Notes under the pieces: model-generated | Databases searched by the model: none | What the model was told of the DNA's origin: nothing | The model's input: only the letters and a program-made list of their open reading frames with translations | Made by a program: the position numbers and the translations under genes | Shown: positions 1 through 5,540 of the stretch, one piece after another | Layout of the letters: every line of letters starts with the position of its first letter | Position numbering within the stretch: the first letter of the stretch is position 1 | Assembly (NCBI GenBank): GCA_903933085.1 | Contig: CAIZIN010000063.1 | Span: 1 to 7,494, forward strand | Direction: 5' to 3' | DNA from: an uncultured bacterium | Lineage (GTDB): Bacteria > Patescibacteriota > Minisyncoccia > Phycocordibacterales > CAIZIN01 | Length of the DNA stretch: 7,494 nucleotides

Positions 1-114
1 AAGAAGATTAGAATTTGGAATGACTATTACAACAACCTTGAGCATTGTGGTTTAAATGGAAAAACTCCGAATGAAATGTTAGACTCAATTCAAGTGCCAA
101 ATGTCTGTACCTAA
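1..114 (+). CDS. IS3/IS481-type transposase, C-terminal fragment (5' part outside window)
   Basis: Frame 1 is open from the first base to a TAA at 112-114, giving 37 residues. They include WNDYYNNLEHCGLNGKTPNE, which matches the conserved tail of DDE integrase-core transposases (the rve_3 region, 'YYN..H..LN..TP.E'). In these families this tail follows the catalytic glutamate, so the DDE residues, the N-terminal helix-turn-helix and the start codon all lie left of the window. The stop is in the normal place shortly after the 'TPNE' motif, so this end does not look truncated. Whether the rest of the gene is intact cannot be seen. The next gene converges on it from the minus strand. Family level (IS481 versus a neighbouring IS3 group) is uncertain. 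Confidence 0.85.
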   Translation, partial: KKIRIWNDYYNNLEHCGLNGKTPNEMLDSIQVPNVCT

Positions 115-118
115 AACA
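1..118 (+). mobile_element. Right end of an IS3/IS481-type insertion sequence
   Basis: The transposase stop lies only a few bases before a plausible element end. The segment 102-118 (TGTCTGTACCTAAAACA) ends in CA and would read TGTTTTAGGTACAGACA inward from the right end, the TG...CA form expected of IS3/IS481 terminal inverted repeats. The partner left end is outside the window, so the boundary is an inference. No target-site duplication can be tested. Confidence 0.5.
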
Positions 119-198
119 CTGTGGATAAAGCGATTATATTTTATGCCCTCCTGAGTACTCCGAAGATCCACCATCTATTTTATTACTTATAAATAGAG

Positions 199-229
199 AA
201 TAATACCGAGCATATAGCACGGTATTATT
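199..229 (-). terminator. Hairpin terminator downstream of the surface-protein gene, possibly bidirectional
   Basis: AATAATACCG at 199-208 pairs perfectly with CGGTATTATT at 220-229 around an 11-base loop. On the minus strand the stem is followed by a T-rich run (TATTCTCTATTTAT), and it begins about 40 bases after the stop of the gene ending at 269. The plus-strand side is also T-rich (TATTATTTAGTTCTT), so it could also stop transcripts leaving the transposase gene. The stem is weak, with only three G-C pairs. Confidence 0.6.
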
Positions 230-268
230 TAGTTCTTAATTTAATCCTTAATTCTCCATCACAGACAC

Positions 269-2053
269 CTAATTCACCTTCAATAACTCCTCCAACAACT
301 TCTGTAGTTGCTTTAAAACAACAGTTTGAGTCTCTAGATTAAAATCTCCGACAGCAGGTGTGATGTTTTGAGCTTTTTGGAACTTAATAAGAGATGTTTG
401 AGTTAATGAACCAAAGAAATCTGTTTCGTTTCCTTGTGAACCTGGTCCAGTTTTAGCAATGTTAAATCCTAAAATATTTAATACCATTTGGAGAGTCTTC
501 ACCTCTTGACCTTTGTAACCTTTCTTTAAGTCTTTGATTTGAGTGTTTGATGAAGGTGCAGGAGAAGTTGGGGTTGATACCGTAGGGATAGTCGGTGATT
601 GTGAGGTTGATACAATTCTTCTACGACTTCCTGATGATCCTGATGAAACTCGAGGTACAACTACTGTTGGTGGAATTACTGAAAATGTTGCTGAAATTGT
701 ATGATCTGCCGTAACGTTTGTGAAAGTGTATGTGGTAGTTGCTCCAACAGATACATCATCAACTAGAACATCTGCAATATTGTATCCGGAGTTTGGTGTA
801 ATTGTGAATGTTTGGTCTGTTCCATCATCAACAGCTGTATCTCCGCTTGGGAAGATCGTACCGCCAGTGCTTGAGGTTGCAGTTATTAAATATGTAGTTG
901 TAGCGAAACTAGCAGAAATTGTGTGAGTGGTTGTAACGTTTGTGAAAGTGTATGTAGTAGTTGCTCCAACTGAGACATCGTCAACTAAAACATCCGCAAT
1001 ACTAAAATGAGCGTCTGGGGTGATGGTGTAGGTTTGATTGGCATCATAGCTAACACTCGTTGCTCCGGTTGGACTAATATTTCCATTAGATCCTGCTGAA
1101 GCGGTAATGGTTTTAGTATCAATTGCAAAGGTGGCTGAAATGGTATGAGCAGTTGTGACGTTGATAAAATCGTAAGAGGTTACAGCTCCAACGGAAACGC
1201 TGTCCACTAACACATCCAATACGTGGTAATTGGCTGATGGAGTGATGATAAATGTTTGAGAAGCTCCGTCTTCAACTGAAGTCGCTCCAGCGGGGCTAAT
1301 TGTTCCATTGACGTCTGAGGAAGAAGTGATCGTGCGAGAAGGTAATATGTCTCGTATACAACGTATATTAGACCCGATTCCTTTGGCCAAAATAACGCGG
1401 CCAATGGAATTTTGGCCTTGAACCAATTGACGGACCCACGCCGATGAACTGTTATCAAGAGATGTCCAAAAACTAGTATTATAACCAACATCGTAAAATT
1501 CGAAATCGGTCCATAAATAACCACTCAAAAGAGCTCTGAATGATAAAACTTGTGACAATAAAGATGGAGCAATATTGCCGTATGATCCCGGTGTCGTATT
1601 GTATGGATAAGTAACGGCACAATTAATTCCACAAGTTGTATTTTCTAGGACTATAAATTCATAATGAGATGGAATATGCCAACCCACAGGACAAATACCC
1701 TGAACAGGCAAACTACAGGCCGGTTGGTCTGAGCCCGTTCCATTACAAGAGGAAGAATAACCCATGGCCTCATCCCACTGATAAAAACCACCATAAGTAG
1801 TACAATTTTCCTGATTATTACTATAACAATATTTTTCAATGACAGCATTGTTAGTCTGAGTGGTTACACCAGTTATAAGATTCCCAACATTTAAATTTTG
1901 TTGCATCCAACACTGAGTGCCAATTAAAGCTGTTGAATAAGACTTGCTGTCTCTTGAATCAACAAGCGCAGATCCACAAGTCCAAGCTTTAGCTGTGTCT
2001 GCAAAACCAAATAGGGTTAATAAAGTGAAGAATATTAAAAATTTAAGTTTCAT
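269..2053 (-). CDS. Secreted modular surface protein: FISUMP domain, three InlB-like repeats, peptidoglycan-binding domain
   Basis: This 594-residue protein begins with a Sec signal peptide: K2/K4, a hydrophobic core 5-18 and an AKA|W site after residue 23. Residues 24-235 match the FISUMP (Fib_succ_major) domain, seen in 'IGTQCWMQQNLN' (44-55), 'GICPVGWHIP' (119-128) and the closing 'NIRCIRD' (229-235). All ten cysteines lie between 26 and 232, consistent with disulfides outside the cell. Three 74-residue repeats follow (about 239-312, 313-386, 387-460), of the divergent InlB B-repeat type ('G.I.P.G...V..G..QTF.ITP...Y...DVLVD..SVGA...Y.F.NVT..HTISA.F'). A Ser/Pro-rich linker with RRR at 477-479 leads to a PG_binding_1-like domain at about 507-588 ('GQEVKTLQMVLN', 'FFGSLTQTSLIKFQKAQ'). 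There is no LPXTG motif or C-terminal membrane span, so wall retention probably depends on the last domain. No Shine-Dalgarno sequence precedes the ATG, but a good promoter does. Ligand and role are unknown; adhesion or envelope architecture is inferred. Confidence 0.88.
   Translation of the reverse strand: MKLKFLIFFTLLTLFGFADTAKAWTCGSALVDSRDSKSYSTALIGTQCWMQQNLNVGNLITGVTTQTNNAVIEKYCYSNNQENCTTYGGFYQWDEAMGYSSSCNGTGSDQPACSLPVQGICPVGWHIPSHYEFIVLENTTCGINCAVTYPYNTTPGSYGNIAPSLLSQVLSFRALLSGYLWTDFEFYDVGYNTSFWTSLDNSSSAWVRQLVQGQNSIGRVILAKGIGSNIRCIRDILPSRTITSSSDVNGTISPAGATSVEDGASQTFIITPSANYHVLDVLVDSVSVGAVTSYDFINVTTAHTISATFAIDTKTITASAGSNGNISPTGATSVSYDANQTYTITPDAHFSIADVLVDDVSVGATTTYTFTNVTTTHTISASFATTTYLITATSSTGGTIFPSGDTAVDDGTDQTFTITPNSGYNIADVLVDDVSVGATTTYTFTNVTADHTISATFSVIPPTVVVPRVSSGSSGSRRRIVSTSQSPTIPTVSTPTSPAPSSNTQIKDLKKGYKGQEVKTLQMVLNILGFNIAKTGPGSQGNETDFFGSLTQTSLIKFQKAQNITPAVGDFNLETQTVVLKQLQKLLEELLKVN
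711..1002 (-). repeat. Near-identical DNA in the second and third InlB-like repeats
   Basis: Bases 711-780 and 933-1002 match at 63 of 70 positions by direct comparison. They are offset by 222 bases, exactly one 74-codon repeat. Both encode the 'ADVLVDDVSVGATTTYTFTNVT' segment. The equivalent part of the first protein repeat (around 1155-1225) is clearly more divergent at DNA level. This points to a recent internal duplication or gene conversion of one unit. Confidence 0.85.
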
Positions 2054-2080
2054 TTTTTATTTATAATGTTAATAAAACAA

Positions 2081-2102
2081 AATATCTCTTTGAGGAGATA
2101 TT
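2081..2102 (-). other. Hairpin in the 5' leader of the surface-protein gene
   Basis: AATATCTC (2081-2088) and GAGATATT (2095-2102) form an 8-bp perfect stem with a 6-base loop. The stem lies between the predicted transcription start (about 2119) and the ATG at 2053. On the minus strand it is followed by TTGTTTTATT, so a weak attenuator is conceivable. The stem has only three G-C pairs, so a function is not assured. Confidence 0.4.
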
Positions 2103-2125
2103 GATGGGTAAAATTTCATGAGTAA

Positions 2126-2153
2126 ATTATATCATAGTGTTGAGGTATGACAA
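2126..2153 (-). promoter_or_regulatory. Promoter of the surface-protein gene (TTGTCA-16-TATAAT, extended -10)
   Basis: On the minus strand, TTGTCA (2148-2153) is followed after 16 bases by a perfect TATAAT (2126-2131), preceded by TGA to give the extended -10 TGATATAAT. Transcription would begin near 2119, leaving a leader of about 65 bases before the ATG. The same extended -10 occurs in the gyrA promoter. Confidence 0.7.
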
Positions 2154-2214
2154 AAGAATTAGGGGTTGTGAATTGAGGATAAATGTATTTGAAGCAAGAG
2201 AAATGACTCAGATA

Positions 2215-2326
2215 TATGATTCAAGATTTATGATTCAAGAATAATATAGGTTTAACAAAACAACCACGCTCGAAGAGCGTGGTTGTTTTCCCATTCCTGA
2301 ATCATAAATCCTAAATCTTAAATCTC
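2215..2326. repeat. Composite inverted and direct repeats around the gyrA terminator
   Basis: GATTTATGATTCAAGAAT (2225-2242) and ATTCCTGAATCATAAATC (2293-2310) are inverted copies with 17 of 18 positions matching, and they enclose the hairpin at 2257-2289. The left arm is part of a 14-base tandem direct repeat (TATGATTCAAGATT at 2215-2228, TATGATTCAAGAAT at 2229-2242). The right arm runs into three 7-base units (AAATCCT, AAATCTT, AAATCTC; 2306-2326). The nested layout resembles a small non-coding repeat element wrapped around a terminator. Confidence 0.7.
2257..2289 (-). terminator. Strong intrinsic terminator downstream of gyrA
   Basis: AAAACAACCACGCTC (2257-2271) pairs perfectly over 15 bp with GAGCGTGGTTGTTTT (2275-2289) across a 3-base loop. 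Read on the minus strand, the GC-rich core closes with a TTC loop and ends in GGTTGTTTTGTT, giving the U-rich tail of an intrinsic terminator. It begins about 48 bases past the gyrA stop. The plus-strand side also ends in GTTTT, so it could work in both directions. Confidence 0.85.
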
Positions 2327-2353
2327 TTTCGTATGTCTAAAGACATACGAAAG
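2326..2353 (-). other. Perfect hairpin enclosing the gyrA stop codon
   Basis: CTTTCGTATGTCT (2326-2338) and AGACATACGAAAG (2341-2353) pair over 13 bases with only two unpaired bases in a perfect fold. One arm is formed by the last codons of gyrA (for SFVCL) and the other by the sequence after the stop, with the TAG (2337-2339) at the tip. No T-tract follows directly on the minus strand, so it looks more like a 3'-end stability or translation-end structure, or part of a repeat, than a terminator. Confidence 0.75.
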
Positions 2354-4838
2354 ATGCAATCTCATCACCGTCTTTAAGTTTCATTATTCTTACTCCTTGT
2401 GTTTGTCTTCCGAGAGATGGAACAGCTTTAATTTCCACACGTATCACCTGACTCTTTTTAGACATAGCCACAGCTTCTTCTATTTCTTCTGTTACAACCT
2501 TTGCTGAAATAAGATCTCCGATTTTGGCTGTAACTTGAGCTGTTTTAATACCTGAACCTCCCCTTCCTTGAGTTTTATATTCATCTATATCAGTTTTCTT
2601 TCCGTATCCATTTGCTGACATCACTAAGAGTGAAGCATGCTTCAAATCTTTTGGAATCACATCTGCTGCAATAACAACGTCACCTTTATCAAGTCTAATA
2701 CCAATAACTCCAGCTGCATTCCGACCCATCTCTCGAACACCACTTTCCTCAAATCGAATAGACTGGCCTTTCTTTGTTACAACAATCAAATCATCACCTT
2801 TGGCAACAAAAGAAACAGAAATTAATTTATCGTTATCGTTTAATTTAATTGCGATCAAACCATTTCGTCTAACATCATGAAATGCTGAGGCTTCAACTTT
2901 TTTAGATACACCTTGCTCTGTCACCATAATAAGTGAAAGTTCTTTTCCTTTAAGTTCCTTTGGCATCGGAAGTACAGATGTAATCTTTTCATCTGGAGCC
3001 ATTGCCAAGAAGTTGATTATAGCCTTTCCTCGTGTCGCACGTTTACCTTCAGGAAGCTCATACATTTTAATTTGATATGCCTTTCCTTTATCAGTAAAGA
3101 ATAGAATATCATTGTGAGCCGAAGCGCGAAGTAAATGAGTAACAAAGTCTTCTTCTTTTGTATTTAGATCCACGACACCCACACCTCCTCTTTTCTGCGG
3201 TTTATATTCCTCTGGATGTGTTCTCTTCACGTAACCACCTTGTGTTAATACAACAACAGAATCTTCATCTGGAACCAAATCTTCCATTGAGAAATTTTTT
3301 GCCCCGTGACGAACAACTTTTGTTCGTCTGTCATCTCCATATTTTTCACGAATTTCTTGAAGTTCGTTTTTGATAACCGCTAGAATTTTCTTTGGACTTG
3401 ATAATAAATCTTTGAGCTCCTTAATCAAGGCCTGAATAGCATTTAACTCGTCTTCAATTTTCTTTCTTTCTAGACCGGCCAACTTCTGAAGTCTCATTTC
3501 AAGAATTGCATTTGCTTGAAGCTCAGAAAACTTAAATGTTTTCATTAATTGTGCCCGAGCATCATCAACATCTTTAGACTTTTTAATGAGTTTAATAATC
3601 TCATCAATATGATCTAAGGCTTTTTTAAGACCTATTAAAATATGTTCTCTGGCTTCTGCTTTACGTAAATCAAATTCTGTTCGTCTTCGAACTACAATTT
3701 GTCGATGAGCAACGAATTCCACAAGAATACTTTTTAGTGAAAGTGTTTGAGGAATACCATCAACAAGAGCCACAACATTGAAATGAAAAGTTTCTTCGAG
3801 TTGAGTATGCTTGTATAAATAATTTAAAATATTCTGTGGATGCGCACCTGTTTTAACATCAATAGCAATACGAATATCTTTTGCTGATTCATCTCGAAGA
3901 CCTTTAATACCTTCGATTTTCTTTTCTCGAACAAGATCAGCGATTTGCTCTATTAAAGTAGATTTAATAACCCGAAAAGGAATTGATGAAATTATAATCT
4001 GAAACATTCCAGATTTTGTCTCTATGATTTCAGCTTCACCTCGAGTAAGCACACCACCACGCCCATGAGCATATGCATGGCGAATATCTTTTTCATTGAA
4101 AATAATTCCACCTGTTGGAAAATCTGGACCTTTCACAAAATTAGCTAAATCATCATTGGTTGCATCAGAATTGTCGATAAGATGGACAGTAGCATCAAGG
4201 ACTTCTCTAAGGTTGTGTGGAGGGATATTTGTTGCCATACCAACAGCAATACCAAGAGTTCCATTTAATAGAAGGTTTGGAACAACGGCAGGAAGAACTA
4301 CAGGCTCTCTTTTCGTTGCATCATAGTTAGGGCGGAAATCAACAGTTTCTTTTTCTATATCACGAAGAAGCTCAGCAGAAATTTTACTCATCTTTGCCTC
4401 AGTATATCGGTAGGCAGCAGCACCGTCGCCGTCGATAGAGCCGAAGTTACCTTGACCAATAACCAAAGGATATCGAGTAGCGAAATCTTGAGCAAGCTTA
4501 ACCATCGCATCGTAAACAGAAGAGTCTCCATGTGGGTGATAACTACCAAGCACTTCTCCAACCACAGTTGCAGACTTTCGAGTCTTAGCAGACGCCGTAA
4601 GATGCATTTCATTCATCGCAAAAAGAATTCTTCGGTGTACAGGCTTTAAACCATCACGAACATCAGGAAGAGCTCGAGAGGTAATAACAGACATAGCATA
4701 GTCTAAGTACGAAGAACGCATTTCCTTTGAAATACTTTGAGGAATAACGTTTATTCGCTCCGGATCTAGAACAGTTTCTTTCTCACTTTTGTAGTCGTTT
4801 CCTTTTGAATTTTCTTGCCCTTTTGAATTTTTAGCCAT
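2337..4838 (-). CDS. gyrA: DNA gyrase subunit A
   Basis: GyrA is the breakage-reunion subunit of the A2B2 gyrase that introduces negative supercoils using ATP. At 833 residues the length fits the family. The N-terminal domain has 'YLDYAMSVI.SRALPDVRDGLKPV' (44-67), 'HPHGDSSVYD' (101-110) and 'YRYTE' (143-147), with Y145 as the DNA-linking tyrosine. S106 and D110 are at the quinolone-determining positions (E. coli 83 and 87) and are the sensitive-type residues. The coiled-coil arm is around 390-500. Six beta-pinwheel blades follow, with a GyrA box at 548-554 (QKRGGVG), which supports GyrA over ParC, although the usual basic residue at position 6 is V. A box-like GRGGSG is at 758-763. The ATG is fixed by an in-frame stop 12 bases upstream. 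The gene is monocistronic by appearance, with its own promoter and terminator. Confidence 0.96.
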   Translation of the reverse strand: MAKNSKGQENSKGNDYKSEKETVLDPERINVIPQSISKEMRSSYLDYAMSVITSRALPDVRDGLKPVHRRILFAMNEMHLTASAKTRKSATVVGEVLGSYHPHGDSSVYDAMVKLAQDFATRYPLVIGQGNFGSIDGDGAAAYRYTEAKMSKISAELLRDIEKETVDFRPNYDATKREPVVLPAVVPNLLLNGTLGIAVGMATNIPPHNLREVLDATVHLIDNSDATNDDLANFVKGPDFPTGGIIFNEKDIRHAYAHGRGGVLTRGEAEIIETKSGMFQIIISSIPFRVIKSTLIEQIADLVREKKIEGIKGLRDESAKDIRIAIDVKTGAHPQNILNYLYKHTQLEETFHFNVVALVDGIPQTLSLKSILVEFVAHRQIVVRRRTEFDLRKAEAREHILIGLKKALDHIDEIIKLIKKSKDVDDARAQLMKTFKFSELQANAILEMRLQKLAGLERKKIEDELNAIQALIKELKDLLSSPKKILAVIKNELQEIREKYGDDRRTKVVRHGAKNFSMEDLVPDEDSVVVLTQGGYVKRTHPEEYKPQKRGGVGVVDLNTKEEDFVTHLLRASAHNDILFFTDKGKAYQIKMYELPEGKRATRGKAIINFLAMAPDEKITSVLPMPKELKGKELSLIMVTEQGVSKKVEASAFHDVRRNGLIAIKLNDNDKLISVSFVAKGDDLIVVTKKGQSIRFEESGVREMGRNAAGVIGIRLDKGDVVIAADVIPKDLKHASLLVMSANGYGKKTDIDEYKTQGRGGSGIKTAQVTAKIGDLISAKVVTEEIEEAVAMSKKSQVIRVEIKAVPSLGRQTQGVRIMKLKDGDEIASFVCL

Positions 4839-4883
4839 ATGTATGTTTTATGTATAGAATGATCACCTCAAGCATCCCTTCAT
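4831..4883 (-). promoter_or_regulatory. gyrA leader: distant Shine-Dalgarno-like element and two mini-ORFs
   Basis: GAGGTGATC (minus strand, 4861-4869) is a nine-base complement of the usual 16S 3' end. It lies 22 bases before the gyrA ATG, too far for normal initiation, and no standard start codon occurs at 4-12 bases. Two tiny frames cross it. A 6-codon frame (4863-4883, MKGCLR) ends with TGA inside the element. A 14-codon frame (4831-4875, MLEVIILYIKHTYG) ends in TAA overlapping the gyrA start. Translational coupling is possible but not shown; the leader may simply have a poorly placed ribosome site. Confidence 0.4.
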
Positions 4884-4942
4884 ATATTTAAACAATAAAA
4901 ATATTGTCTAAAAATTCACGAGGGTGAACCATTATGTAGGGT

Positions 4943-4971
4943 ATTATATCAAAAAAAACACTTGGGTACAA
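4943..4971 (-). promoter_or_regulatory. gyrA promoter (TTGTAC-17-TATAAT, extended -10)
   Basis: A perfect TATAAT (4943-4948, minus strand) is preceded by TGA to give TGATATAAT. The -35 candidate TTGTAC (4966-4971) sits 17 bases upstream and is weak. The spacer contains a run of eight T. Transcription would start near 4936, leaving a leader of about 98 bases with two small hairpins (4892-4907 and 4915-4928). Confidence 0.7.
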
Positions 4972-4974
4972 GTG
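4951..4974 (-). terminator. Compact terminator overlapping the gyrA promoter
   Basis: On the minus strand CACTTG-TACC-CAAGTG (4959-4974) forms a 6-bp stem with a 4-base loop, followed at once by eight T (4951-4958). This is the shape of a short intrinsic terminator for transcripts arriving from the small membrane-protein gene. It lies within the -35 to -10 interval of the gyrA promoter. Confidence 0.55.
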
Positions 4975-5016
4975 AATTCTAGTAGGTTTTGCTTTGCAAA
5001 ACCTGCTAGAATTCAC
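4972..5016. repeat. 21-bp inverted repeat upstream of the gyrA promoter
   Basis: Arms 4972-4992 and 4996-5016 are complementary over 21 positions with one T/C difference (a G-T wobble in one strand's RNA), around a 3-base centre (TTT). GGTACA (4965-4970) and TGTACC (5025-5030) could extend the stem past an uneven internal gap. The inner end abuts the gyrA -35. No T-tract follows either arm directly, so it is not a typical terminator. A regulatory or repeat-element origin is possible. Confidence 0.8.
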
Positions 5017-5055
5017 GTTCTAAATGTACCATTATCCTAATCCTTATAAATGAAA

Positions 5056-5105
5056 TTTAATACCAAAATCCACCACATTATAATGTGGTGGATTTTGGTA
5101 TTAAA
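5056..5105 (-). terminator. Perfect 50-bp palindrome, likely terminator of the small membrane-protein gene
   Basis: The 25 bases 5056-5080 are the exact reverse complement of 5081-5105, with no spacer; the centre reads ATTATAAT. The core (CCAAAATCCACCAC and its complement) is flanked by TTTAATA ends. It begins 18 bases after the TAG at 5124-5126, and on the minus strand ends GGTATTAAATTTCATTT, so termination is the simplest reading. A gap-free perfect palindrome this long is unusual for a terminator. Confidence 0.65.
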
Positions 5106-5123
5106 ACTTTTAGAATAACTCCA

Positions 5124-5387
5124 CTATTGTCCAAACCCAGCTTGAAATTCTTTTACACTTTTTGAGGCTTCATCAAAAGAAGCTTTTACTGTAGCCAAAG
5201 GAGTAATACCCTCCTCTAACTTATCTTGAGTATTTTTAGCAACACCACTCACACCACTAATTTTAGAAGGTAATGTACTTGCCCAAATTCCAAAAATCAT
5301 AAGTGTGACAACAAATGAAACACCCAAAGCCACTGCCTTTCGATGATGTTCTGGTTTTTGATGTAATTTGTGAAGTAGGTTTGTCAT
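5124..5387 (-). CDS. Small single-pass membrane protein of unknown function
   Basis: This 87-residue protein is not recognised as a named family. Residues 1-17 are basic and His-rich (LHKLHQKPEHHRK), followed by one strong hydrophobic segment at about 18-38 (AVALGVSFVVTLMIFGIWAS). The C-terminal half (39-87) is hydrophilic and largely helical in composition ('DEASKSVKEFQ'). The positive-inside rule predicts a cytoplasmic N-terminus and an outside tail. There is no signal cleavage site or lipobox. The ATG is supported by AAGGTGAT (5399-5406, minus strand) 11 bases upstream, a slightly long spacing. It is 149 bases downstream of the MBL gene with a hairpin between them, and upstream of gyrA. 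No promoter of its own is convincing, so it may be expressed by readthrough. A role in envelope or division-related processes would be guesswork. Confidence 0.8.
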   Translation of the reverse strand: MTNLLHKLHQKPEHHRKAVALGVSFVVTLMIFGIWASTLPSKISGVSGVAKNTQDKLEEGITPLATVKASFDEASKSVKEFQAGFGQ

Positions 5388-5482
5388 ATAATTATTGTAT
5401 CACCTTCTAGAGAAACTCACTATATCCCAACTCTTACAAGATAGGGTATTGTTATGTAACAAATTTAATAACCAGCTATCCC

Positions 5483-5540
5483 CTAAAACAAATTTGAGTA
5501 CAAATTTGTTCGGGCGAACAATCGTACTCGCTTGTTTTAG
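5483..5540 (-). terminator. Long imperfect hairpin spanning the MBL stop codon
   Basis: CTAAAACAA (5483-5491) pairs with TTGTTTTAG (5532-5540), GAGTAC (5496-5501) with GTACTC (5524-5529), and TGTTCG (5507-5512) with CGAACA (5515-5520), giving a three-part stem with internal loops. An alternative fold uses AACAAATTTG (5487-5496) with CAAATTTGTT (5501-5510), which on the minus strand ends in TTTGTTTTAG. The TAA stop of the MBL gene (5537-5539) is inside the outer stem. It probably ends or stabilises the MBL transcript; which fold dominates is unknown. Confidence 0.5.

Noticed and set aside
720..926. 68-codon open frame on the plus strand
   Set aside because: It is antisense to the repeat region of the surface-protein gene, repeats the same biased composition, and shows no ribosome site or family resemblance.
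1207..1848. Minus-strand open frames at 1207-1524 and 1651-1848
   Set aside because: They are alternative frames inside the FISUMP-coding region, whose own frame has clear family motifs.
2215..2353. CRISPR-like short repeats
   Set aside because: The repeats are few, short, adjacent and without unique spacers of constant length; no cas gene is present.
2637..4649. Several 60-76 codon frames on both strands within gyrA
   Set aside because: All are shadows of gyrA, which is intact in its own frame from start to stop with conserved motifs throughout.
2337..4838. Quinolone-resistance substitution in gyrA
   Set aside because: Residues equivalent to E. coli 83 and 87 are Ser and Asp, the sensitive-type residues; Ser at position 84 in place of Ala is not enough to infer resistance.
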